Part shown: positions 34,196 through 41,793 of the stretch, piece by piece
Layout: each line of letters begins with the position of its first letter
How positions within the stretch are numbered: position 1 is the first letter of the stretch
Assembly (NCBI RefSeq): GCF_032337135.1
Contig: NZ_JAVXZZ010000003.1
Location: 462,010-526,009 of the forward strand
From: Allorhodoferax sp032337135
Lineage (GTDB): Bacteria; Pseudomonadota; Gammaproteobacteria; Burkholderiales; Burkholderiaceae_C
Length of the DNA: 64,000 nt
Direction of reading: 5' to 3'
Position numbers and translations under genes: made by a program
The notes under the pieces: model-generated
Told to the model about the DNA's origin: nothing
Databases searched by the model: none
The model's input: the letters and a program-made list of their open reading frames with translations, nothing else

Positions 34196-35998
34196 TTATT
34201 GCGCCGCGCGGCGGCTTCGCCGCCAAAGGTAGACCACCAGGGCCACAAGGGCAGCCAGGGCCGCACCCGTCAGGGCCAGAACCCCCGCCATCTGTTGCAC
34301 CAGGATCGGCCAATTGTTCTTGAGCAACTGGCGCAGCGGGTCGTAGCCGGGTGCCGGTTTGACCACGCCGTTGTCGGCCAGGTAGCGCTCGTACAGGGCC
34401 TGCATTTTCTGGACGCGTTCGGGCTCGGCGCCTGCGAGGTCGTACGATTCAGTGGGGTCCTGGCGCAGGTGGTAGAGGTGCCACTGGCCGTCGCCGTTGG
34501 GTGGGCCGGTGCGGGTGATCTTGTAGTCGCCCTGGAACAGCGTATCGGCGCCAGTGCCTTCAAACCCCACGCTGTAGTCCGGTCCGTGGATGGACTTGGT
34601 GCGCCCTTCCAGGTAGGGGAGCATGCTGGTGCCGGTGGGGCGCAGCAGCGGCTGGCCCCGGTAGGTATCACCGGGCAGGGCGATCCCGGCCAGGTCGAGC
34701 ACGGTGGGCAGGAAGTCGGTGGCGTAGGCAAAGCTGTCTGCGGTGGTGCCCACTGGCAGGCGCTTGGGGTAGCTCATGATGAAGGGTACCCGCATGCCGC
34801 CTTCGAAGGATGTGCCCTTGAAGCTCTGAAACGGCGTGTTGGACACCTGGGCCCAGTCCTGCCCGTAGTGCACATAGCTTCCGCGCTGGCCCAGGGTTTC
34901 AATGCCGAGGGCGTAGTTGGCGCGGTACCACAGGCGAAATGGCAGGTTCAGGCTGTTGAGTTCGTAGGCGTCGGCACCGTTGTCCGACATCACGACGAAG
35001 GCCGTGTTATCGAGTTGGCCAGTGTTCTTCAGGTGTTCGCGCAGGCGGCCAATGTGCTGGTCGGCGTTGTCGAGCATGGCCGCAAACACCGACATCTTCT
35101 TGGCATACAGATTCTGTTCCGCAGGGCTCAGGCTGCTCCATGGCCTGCTGTTGTAGGCGTGGGGCAAGCGCAGGCCCGCGGGTACCAGCCCCATACGCAC
35201 CTGGCGCTGGTAGCGCTCTGAGCGCAATGCATCCCAGCCCGCTGCGTAGCGGTCCTTGTACTTGGCGATGTCGACGTCGGGTGCCTGCAACGGTGAGTGC
35301 ACGGCCTGCAAGGCCAGCGTGGCGAAGAAGGGTTTGTTCTGCGAACGGCCTTCGTCGATGTACTGGATGAGTCGGTCTAGGTAATGGCGGGACGAAAAGA
35401 AGTTGGCCGGAAGCTGGGCACGCTTGCCGTCCTCCCACCACACGGCTTCCAGGTTGAGCGGTGCGTAGACCTTGGCTTCGAAATTGTCGGCGCCGGTTTG
35501 CTCCAGCGCGATGTAGCGGTCCCAGCCCCTGGCACCCGGTGCGCGCTCCAGTCCGTTGCCCAGGTTCCACTTCCCCGCGAAGTAGGTGGCATAGCCGCCG
35601 TCGCGAAGCAAGGTCCCCAGGCTGTGGACGCGGTCGCTGAGGTAGCCCTCGTAACCCGGTTTGCCGCGCTGGTTGTCCGCCTTGACGACCTGCAGCGTAC
35701 CGGCCCCTGCACGGTGGTGGTCCACGCCGCTGTGCAGCATGGCGCGGGAGGACTCGCAGGTGGATGCCGTGTGGAAGTTGGTGAACCGCACCCCATCCTT
35801 GGCCAATTGGTCAATGTGCGGTGTCTGGATCTCGCCGCCGTAGGCGCCCAGGTCGCTGAAGCCAGCATCGTCCAGCAGGATGAACACGATGTTCGGGCGT
35901 GCAGGCGTGGCTGCCGCAGCGCAATACGGGCCGCTGCACGCCAGCATGGCCATGGCCAAGTAGCCTGTCCAGCGGGGCCAGATCCAAAAACGGTGCAT
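34196..35998 (-). CDS. Membrane-anchored sulfatase with altered active site (paralog 1)
   Basis: 600 aa. Signal peptide, then a PF00884-type alkaline-phosphatase-fold core and a C-terminal membrane helix (LALTGAALAALVALVVYLW) with a basic tail, so the enzyme faces the periplasm. Arylsulfatase landmarks present: FILLDDAGFSDLG, QAVHSPLQAP, MSDNGAD, SFKGTSFEGG. Two deviations: the formylglycine motif reads CESSR instead of CxPxR, and the sulfate-binding GKWH is GKWN. Substrate unknown. The two tandem TTGC-N7-GCAA dyads between it and the divergent lysR suggest LysR control. A second sulfatase with the same architecture starts at 41521. Confidence 0.88.
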   Translation of the reverse strand: MHRFWIWPRWTGYLAMAMLACSGPYCAAAATPARPNIVFILLDDAGFSDLGAYGGEIQTPHIDQLAKDGVRFTNFHTASTCESSRAMLHSGVDHHRAGAGTLQVVKADNQRGKPGYEGYLSDRVHSLGTLLRDGGYATYFAGKWNLGNGLERAPGARGWDRYIALEQTGADNFEAKVYAPLNLEAVWWEDGKRAQLPANFFSSRHYLDRLIQYIDEGRSQNKPFFATLALQAVHSPLQAPDVDIAKYKDRYAAGWDALRSERYQRQVRMGLVPAGLRLPHAYNSRPWSSLSPAEQNLYAKKMSVFAAMLDNADQHIGRLREHLKNTGQLDNTAFVVMSDNGADAYELNSLNLPFRLWYRANYALGIETLGQRGSYVHYGQDWAQVSNTPFQSFKGTSFEGGMRVPFIMSYPKRLPVGTTADSFAYATDFLPTVLDLAGIALPGDTYRGQPLLRPTGTSMLPYLEGRTKSIHGPDYSVGFEGTGADTLFQGDYKITRTGPPNGDGQWHLYHLRQDPTESYDLAGAEPERVQKMQALYERYLADNGVVKPAPGYDPLRQLLKNNWPILVQQMAGVLALTGAALAALVALVVYLWRRSRRAAQ

Positions 35999-36046
35999 CC
36001 AGAGTCTCCTTGTGTGTTCGGGGCGCAGTGTCAGGAATCATGCGCA

Positions 36047-36061
36047 TTGCGTCAATCGCAA
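36047..36061. promoter_or_regulatory. LysR-type operator, distal dyad
   Basis: TTGCG-TCAAT-CGCAA, a perfect 15-bp dyad containing T-N11-A. It lies between the divergent sulfatase and lysR genes. Its arms match those of the dyad at 36078, 31 bp (about three turns) away. Confidence 0.6.
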
Positions 36062-36077
36062 AGTTCGGTAGGATTCA

Positions 36078-36092
36078 TTGCAAAACGTGCAA
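36078..36092. promoter_or_regulatory. LysR-type operator, proximal dyad
   Basis: TTGC-AAAACGT-GCAA, a perfect dyad with T-N11-A, 17 bp upstream of the lysR ATG, so binding would also control lysR itself. Confidence 0.6.
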
Positions 36093-36108
36093 TTGGAAGG
36101 ATGCAGAC

Positions 36109-37026
36109 ATGGACATGCGCAGGTACCAGCATTTCGTCGCGCTGGCGGAAGAAGGGCGGTTCGGCACCGCTGCGCAGCGTGTGCACCTCAGTCCGGCCGC
36201 ATTCAGTCGCAGCATCCAGGCGCTGGAAGACGAAATGGGCCTGCGCCTGTTTGACCGTGGTGCCAAAGGCGCGGTGCTTACCCCGGCCGGCCAGGTGGTT
36301 CTGGTTCGGGTACGCGCCTTGCTGAACGATTGGCGAAGCCTGCAGCATGACGTGTCGCTGGTGCGCGACGGCGATTCGGGCGAAGTCTCCATGGGGGCGG
36401 CGCCGATTCCGGCATCGATCGTCATCCCCGAGCTCCTGGCCCGCCTGCACCGGCAGTCGTCATGCCTCGTCATTCGCGTCCAGTACGGCAAGCTTGCCAA
36501 GTTGCTGGAGCAGGTTGACGCCCATGAACTCGATTTCTGCCTGGGCGACCCCCGGCTGGTGGGCCCCAGCGCCCGCTTTGCGATGCAGCGCATCGCCCGG
36601 CCACAGGGTTTTCTCTACTGCCGCCCGGACCATCCGGCCTTGTGCGATGGTCGCATGGACACTGCGGCCATCAGGCAGTGCGGTGTCGCCCTGATCTCCA
36701 TGTCCGATACCTTGCGTGCCGGGCTGGCCAGGGACTACGGGTTCGGGGACGGGGAGGCATTTCCCATGGTGTGCGAGTGCGACGACCTGCAGACCCTGGT
36801 GCAGATGGCGACCCGCACCGATGTGCTGGCCTTGCTGCCGCAGGCCTTGGTGGCGCAACGCGGCGGCCACCTGCACCCGCTGCACCCCGTGCTGGCCGCC
36901 CCCACACATGCCGATCTGCATATCATGTGGTTGAAAGAGCGCACGCTGGCCCCCGCCGCACTGCGTGCCATTGCATTGGCCACCGAAATCGGCAAGGCCA
37001 TCGATCTGGGCCAGGCGCAGGGATGA
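36109..37026 (+). CDS. LysR-family transcriptional regulator
   Basis: 305 aa. N-terminal winged HTH (YQHFVALAEEGRFGTAAQRV, then HLSPAAFSRSIQALEDEMGLRLF) followed by a LysR substrate-binding fold (about 90-300). It is preceded by GGAAGG and by paired TTGC-N7-GCAA dyads that also face the divergent sulfatase gene, the expected target. Autoregulation is likely. Effector unknown. Its stop lies 9 nt before a 49-bp repeat copy. Confidence 0.9.
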   Translation: MDMRRYQHFVALAEEGRFGTAAQRVHLSPAAFSRSIQALEDEMGLRLFDRGAKGAVLTPAGQVVLVRVRALLNDWRSLQHDVSLVRDGDSGEVSMGAAPIPASIVIPELLARLHRQSSCLVIRVQYGKLAKLLEQVDAHELDFCLGDPRLVGPSARFAMQRIARPQGFLYCRPDHPALCDGRMDTAAIRQCGVALISMSDTLRAGLARDYGFGDGEAFPMVCECDDLQTLVQMATRTDVLALLPQALVAQRGGHLHPLHPVLAAPTHADLHIMWLKERTLAPAALRAIALATEIGKAIDLGQAQG

Positions 37027-37035
37027 AATCGAGCT

Positions 37036-37084
37036 CTAGCCCGCGTATTCATTGCGCAAGCAGCTAGCAAAAAAATAGCGACTG
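37036..37084 (+). repeat. 49-bp dispersed repeat, copy 3
   Basis: Matches copy 4 closely (CTAGCCCGCGT, TGCGCAAGCAGCTA, TAGCGACTG). It lies in the convergent gap between lysR and tyrB. Its terminal AATAGCGACTG is extended by a matching CAGTCGCTATT at 37097-37107. Confidence 0.85.
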
Positions 37085-37107
37085 GAGCCAGGGCCGCAGT
37101 CGCTATT
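37074..37107. terminator. Bidirectional stem-loop between lysR and tyrB
   Basis: AATAGCGACTG and CAGTCGCTATT form a perfect 11-bp stem around 12 bases. The left arm is the end of repeat copy 3. No T-run of length, but TATTGTC follows. It is placed to separate two convergent genes. Confidence 0.55.
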
Positions 37108-37136
37108 GTCTTCATGGCGGCAATCGCCGCCAGGCT

Positions 37137-38339
37137 TTAGCCCTTGATCACGGTAGCGATGGCCTTGCAGACGTAGTCGATGTTCTTGCTGTTCAGCGCG
37201 GCGACGCACATGCGGCCGGTGTCGGTGCCGTACACGCCGAATTCGGAGCGCAGGCGCACCATCTGTTCCTTGGAGAGGCCCGAGTAGCTGAACATGCCGA
37301 TCTGGGTGGTGATGAAGGACATGTCCTGGGTCACGCCGGCGGCCTTCAGGCCGTCGACCAGCTTCTGGCGCATGGCCTTGATGCGCACGCGCATTTCGCC
37401 CAGTTCCTTTTCCCACAGGGCGCGCAGCTCGGGGTTGTTCAGCACGGCGGCCACCACGGCGCCACCGTGGGTGGGCGGGTTGGAGTAGTTGGTGCGGATG
37501 ACGATCTTGAGCTGGCTCAGCACGCGGCCGGCTTCTTCCTTGTCCGCGCACAGCACCGACAGGCCGCCCACGCGCTCACCGTAGAGCGAGAAGCTCTTGG
37601 AGAAGCTGGTGGAGACAAAGAAGTTCAGGCCGGCGGCCACGAACTTCTGGATCACGGCGCCGTCTTCTGCGATGCCGTTGCCGAAGCCTTGGTAGGCCAT
37701 GTCCAGGAACGCGGTGAGGCCACGGGCCTTGATGACGGCGATGACCTGGTCCCATTGGGCGGCAGTAATGTCGTACCCGGTGGGGTTGTGGCAGCAGGCG
37801 TGCAGCACGATGATGGTGCCGGCTGCAGCGGCATTCAGGCTGGCCAGGAAGCCGTCGAAGTTCACGCCACGCTTTTCTGCGTCGTAGTACGCATAGGTGC
37901 CCACTTCAAAGCCGGCATTGGTGAACAGCGCGCGGTGGTTTTCCCAGCTGGGGTCAGAGATGAGTACCTTGGCGTTGGGGCTGACTTTCTTGAGGAAGTC
38001 GGCGCCGATCTTCAGGCCGCCGGTGCCGCCGATGGCTTGCACGGTGGCCACGCGGCCAGAGGTGACGGGTTCGCTGTCTGCACCGAACACCAGGCCCTTG
38101 ACGGCGTTGTCGTAGGCCACGATACCGTCGATGGGCAGGTAGCCACGGGCGGTGGGTTTGTCCATCATGGTCTTTTCAGCCACTTGCACGCACTGCAACA
38201 GGGGCAGCTTGCCGTTGTCGTCGTAGTACACGCCCACGCCGAGGTTGACCTTGTTGGGGTTGGTGTCGGCGTTGTATTGCTCGTTCAGACCCAGGATCGG
38301 GTCACGGGGGGCCATTTCGACGGCGGAAAAGAGAGACAT
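37137..38339 (-). CDS. tyrB: Aromatic amino acid aminotransferase
   Basis: 400-aa class I PLP aminotransferase of the AspC/TyrB family. Substrate and PLP motifs: NLGVGVYYDDNGKLPLL, HACCHNPTGYD, DMAYQGFG, Lys in STSFSKSFSLYGERVG, and the Arg carboxylate binder near the end in DTGRMCVAALN. It transfers the amino group between glutamate and aromatic 2-oxo acids or oxaloacetate, and is cytoplasmic. TyrB rather than AspC is a judgement from the overall style of Burkholderiales proteins. CAGGAAG precedes the ATG at 38339. It is monocistronic. Confidence 0.93.
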   Translation of the reverse strand: MSLFSAVEMAPRDPILGLNEQYNADTNPNKVNLGVGVYYDDNGKLPLLQCVQVAEKTMMDKPTARGYLPIDGIVAYDNAVKGLVFGADSEPVTSGRVATVQAIGGTGGLKIGADFLKKVSPNAKVLISDPSWENHRALFTNAGFEVGTYAYYDAEKRGVNFDGFLASLNAAAAGTIIVLHACCHNPTGYDITAAQWDQVIAVIKARGLTAFLDMAYQGFGNGIAEDGAVIQKFVAAGLNFFVSTSFSKSFSLYGERVGGLSVLCADKEEAGRVLSQLKIVIRTNYSNPPTHGGAVVAAVLNNPELRALWEKELGEMRVRIKAMRQKLVDGLKAAGVTQDMSFITTQIGMFSYSGLSKEQMVRLRSEFGVYGTDTGRMCVAALNSKNIDYVCKAIATVIKG

Positions 38340-38507
38340 GGAACTTCCTGTGAGAAAAGACGAAAGGGGAAACCGGGGGAGGGGCGCTTCATGCGCGCTG
38401 CAACGCAGCATTTTAACGGGCCGCAGACCGTACCAAGCTTAGCGGCCAGGGTGGGGAGCCAGCGCGCCAGTTCGCATGCTGCCCTTGGGGCCACAAGGCG
38501 AGGTCGT

Positions 38508-39752
38508 TCAGACCACGAAGATGCGGGCCAGACGGCCCATGGAGCTCCAGTACAGGTCGCGGCTCCAGCCCACGCTGGGGAACACCACACCTTGGGTGAT
38601 TCCGCCGCTGCGCACACGGGCCAGTTCGCTCCCGGTCTCGATCTGCAATGCCACCACTTCCTCACCCCAGCGACGGTAGTCGTTGGTGATGAATTCGCCC
38701 GTGTCGGGGTACAGCACCATGTGGCTGGCCGCTCCGAAGCCGCTCTTTTCCCAAAGAGGCTCTAGTCCTCCGTCCACCTGCATGCGCCAGGCGCGCAGCA
38801 CGCAGTTGGCCGAGTCGTAGGCCACGACGGTGCGGCGGCGCACGTCCACCAGCGGCGGGTTGGTCACGCTGCCGCCCCGAATGCCGCTGACTTCCCATGC
38901 GGCGTGGTCACGGGCGTCCTTCAGGCTCACGCGGATGAGTCGGTTGGGCGTGGGGTTGAGCCCCGAGCCGATCATGCGCAGCACGTAGTTGTGCCGGCCG
39001 TTGTCCATGAACCAGGCGTGGTCGCCGTCGAGCACCGCGTCCCAGCCGTAGGTCTGCGAGGTGGTGCCGATGTAGTCGTGGCGCCAATCCGTGTCCAACT
39101 CCAGCCTGGTAGCGGCCTCGTTCCAGTGGTAGCGCATCACCGTGTGCACTCCGACCACATAGACCGTGTTGCCCACGCTGCTCAGGCGCGCAATCGACGG
39201 CTCGGGACATTCGGTGTCGGGTGCGGCGCGCTGCAGGCGTTCTGGTTCCAGCGCCGTGAGCCGGGCATGGACCGTGTCGGAGAGGTTCTTGGTGACGATG
39301 AGGCCGTTGTCCAGCACCACGAAGGAGTTGTAGGGCAGGTTCACCGGAAGCTCGGAGCGGGCCAGCACGCGGCAGTGGCGGTCGAGCTTGTGGGCCCAGC
39401 GGCCATACACCGTGATGAGGCTGCCATTGCCATGCACCGCCATGCCGCCGGGCCACATGGGGCCACCAGGCAATGCGGGAGAGCGCTCCAGGGTTCGCAG
39501 GGTAATGGGGTCAATGCGCTCCACCCGTGCGGTGGTCGGCAGGCCGATGTGGCTGCGCAGCACGGAGTGTGTCAGCAGGAACACCTCGCCCGGTGCGCCC
39601 AGCACCGTCATGGTGGAGAGCTGGGTGTTGCGGGTGGTGCAGGCCAGCCGCTCATTGGGTTGCAGGCGCAGCCCCGCGGTGCCATGGGGCGTCTGCAGCC
39701 GTGCCGGGCCGCCATCTTCGGCTGGCCAGGGGCTGGCGAAATAGGCGCTCAT
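38508..39752 (-). CDS. Hypothetical protein, probable beta-propeller
   Basis: 414 aa, no signal peptide. Repeating beta-strand segments with small residues and aromatic turns (GGMAVHGNGSLITVYGRW, NSFVVLDNGLIVTKNLSD, GNTVYVVGVHTVMRY, DGDHAWFMDNG) suggest a 6-7 blade propeller. The family is not recognised. Its ATG overlaps the stop of the upstream sulfatase (TAATG), so the two are made together. It may handle or sense the sulfatase product, but this is only inference. Start chosen at the overlap. Confidence 0.7.
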   Translation of the reverse strand: MSAYFASPWPAEDGGPARLQTPHGTAGLRLQPNERLACTTRNTQLSTMTVLGAPGEVFLLTHSVLRSHIGLPTTARVERIDPITLRTLERSPALPGGPMWPGGMAVHGNGSLITVYGRWAHKLDRHCRVLARSELPVNLPYNSFVVLDNGLIVTKNLSDTVHARLTALEPERLQRAAPDTECPEPSIARLSSVGNTVYVVGVHTVMRYHWNEAATRLELDTDWRHDYIGTTSQTYGWDAVLDGDHAWFMDNGRHNYVLRMIGSGLNPTPNRLIRVSLKDARDHAAWEVSGIRGGSVTNPPLVDVRRRTVVAYDSANCVLRAWRMQVDGGLEPLWEKSGFGAASHMVLYPDTGEFITNDYRRWGEEVVALQIETGSELARVRSGGITQGVVFPSVGWSRDLYWSSMGRLARIFVV

Positions 39753-41521
39753 TACCGTGTGCCGCGGCGTTTGCGCCACCACACCACGATCAGGGCCACC
39801 ATGGCCAGGTTCCCTAGCAGGATGTGCACCCAGTAGGTCGGCAGCCAGTAGTTCAGCATGCTGTTGACGAACACGGCTTTCACGGGCGTGTAGCCATCCG
39901 GCATGGGCAGCACGCCGTGCGACTGGGCAAACGCCTCATAGTCCTTCTGCATGGCAGCAAAACGCTCGGGCTCCTGGTCCTTCAGGTCCTTTGTCTCGCC
40001 CGGATCCTTGGCGAGGTTGAACAGGTGCCAGGCCCCGTCGCCCACGGGCGGCAGGTTGCTGACGAGCTTGTAGTCGCCCTTGAACAAGGCCTTGTTGCCG
40101 GAGAGTTCGTAGCCCAGGGGCTGGTCCGGGCCACGCACGCTGGTGGCTTGTGCCGTGAGCAGGGGCACCAGGCTGGCTCCGGCAATGGTTTCCACGGCCT
40201 GGCCCTTGTATTGGCCCTGGGGCGATGGCACCTGGGCCAGTGCCAGCAGGGTAGGCGTGATGTCGGTCACGTGGGTCAGTGCAGGAACGACGGAACCTGC
40301 CTTGGCGCCGGGTACACCCGCAATGATGAGCGGGCTGCGCAAGCCGCCTTCGCCACTGTAGAACTTGTAGCTGCTGAAGGGGGATGCAGCTGCGCTGGCC
40401 CAACTGGGGCCCATGATGGCGTAGGCGCCGGGGCCGCCCAGCCGGTCCTTGTCCTGCGTGTACTGGGTCTTGAGCCAGAGCTGGGCTTCGGCGTAGTCGG
40501 AGCCTTCGGGGCCGTTGTCCGACAGGAACACGAACACGGTGTTGTCGTACTGGCCGCTGTCCTTCAGGTACTGCACCAGTCGGCCTACCTCGTGGTCCAT
40601 GGCGTCGGCCATGCCGGCGTACACCTCCATCAGTCGCTCCTGGTAGGCGCGCTGATCGGGTGTCAGGGCATTCCAGTCACGCGTGGAAGACATCCGCACC
40701 ATGGGGGTGTCCGCAGGAATCAGCCCCAGCTTGGCGGCCTGCTTGCGGCGCTCCTCGCGCAGCACGTCCCAGCCGTCCTTGTAGCGGCCCTTGTACTTGT
40801 CGATGAAGCTTTGCGGTGCCTGCAGCGGGACATGGTTGGCCTGGAAGCCCACGTAGGCGAAGAACGGCCGCGGGTCTTTGGCGTCGTCTTTCAGGTAGCC
40901 GATCGCGCGGTCCACAAAGTAGGTCGACGAGTAGTAACTGGCCGGCATGGTGGCGTTCTGGCCATTTTCGAACCACTGCACGGTGGCCGAATGGGGCAGG
41001 TAGCGCTGGTACGGGTCCCAATTGTCCGATCCGGTGTCGCCCTGGATGATGGAGCGGTCGAACCCGCGTGCCGGCGGCAGGTTGTAGGCCTCTGAGCCCA
41101 CGTTCCACTTGCCGGCGATGTAGGTACGGTAGCCTGCGTCGCGCAAGAGGCTGCTCACGGTGACCGTGTTGGGCGTGAGCGAGCCTTGGTAGCCCGGCTG
41201 GCCGCGGTGGGCGCGCGGCAGTGTCTCGCGCAGGTTGCCCACCCCGTTGCGGTGGTTTTCCACTCCGGTGAGCAGCATGGAACGGGTGGGGGCACACGAC
41301 GCGGCCACATGGAAGTTCGAGAAGCGCACCCCTTGGCGTGCCAGCTGGTCGATGTGGGGCGTGGAGATTTCGCCGCCGAAGGCGCCGACGTCGGTCATGC
41401 CCCAGTCGTCGGCCACCAGCACCACGATGTTGGGTCGCGGCGCCGTCCAGCCCTGGACACTGCAGGAAAACAGTACGGAAAAAATGATTCCACCAAGGTG
41501 TCGATTCATGAAGGATGGCAA
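39752..41521 (-). CDS. Membrane-anchored sulfatase (paralog 2)
   Basis: 589 aa with signal peptide, sulfatase core and C-terminal membrane helix plus basic tail (LLGNLAMVALIVVWWRKRR). The formylglycine motif is canonical CAPTR within AASCAPTRSMLLTG. Other landmarks are VADDWGMTDVG, FQANHVPLQAP, LSDNGPEG and SYKFYSGEGG. As in the other paralog, GKWH is GKWN. GGAG seven bases before the TTG at 41521 supports that start; the ATG at 41509 is the alternative. It forms an operon with the propeller-like gene. The divergent gene is a histidine kinase 272 bp away. Confidence 0.9.
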   Translation of the reverse strand: MPSFMNRHLGGIIFSVLFSCSVQGWTAPRPNIVVLVADDWGMTDVGAFGGEISTPHIDQLARQGVRFSNFHVAASCAPTRSMLLTGVENHRNGVGNLRETLPRAHRGQPGYQGSLTPNTVTVSSLLRDAGYRTYIAGKWNVGSEAYNLPPARGFDRSIIQGDTGSDNWDPYQRYLPHSATVQWFENGQNATMPASYYSSTYFVDRAIGYLKDDAKDPRPFFAYVGFQANHVPLQAPQSFIDKYKGRYKDGWDVLREERRKQAAKLGLIPADTPMVRMSSTRDWNALTPDQRAYQERLMEVYAGMADAMDHEVGRLVQYLKDSGQYDNTVFVFLSDNGPEGSDYAEAQLWLKTQYTQDKDRLGGPGAYAIMGPSWASAAASPFSSYKFYSGEGGLRSPLIIAGVPGAKAGSVVPALTHVTDITPTLLALAQVPSPQGQYKGQAVETIAGASLVPLLTAQATSVRGPDQPLGYELSGNKALFKGDYKLVSNLPPVGDGAWHLFNLAKDPGETKDLKDQEPERFAAMQKDYEAFAQSHGVLPMPDGYTPVKAVFVNSMLNYWLPTYWVHILLGNLAMVALIVVWWRKRRGTR

Positions 41522-41712
41522 TTTCGGTCTCCGGCTTCGAAGACCGTGACGATACGCAAGTCGGGCATGACAGCACTGTCGTCTTGGGGACTGACGCGCG
41601 TTGCGTTTCCTGGATTGCTGGTCGGTTGAGAGGGTGCTCGTGTGCCCTGCGCGCCCGCGTGGTGGCAGCGGCCGATGACGCGATGGTGGCGTAGATGCAG
41701 GATCTTGATTAG

Positions 41713-41726
41713 TTGATTCACGTCAA
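41713..41726. promoter_or_regulatory. FNR/DNR-type box
   Basis: TTGAT-TCAC-GTCAA matches the TTGAT-N4-ATCAA anaerobic regulator site at nine of ten positions. It lies 67 bp upstream of the kinase ATG at 41794. The rest of this 270-bp gap holds nothing else I can support. Confidence 0.45.
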
Positions 41727-41793
41727 GGAGTCGCAGGCGCGCTGCTGCGACACTCCGCCATGCCCTTGACACAGTCTGCCGTCGGGGTTGGCG

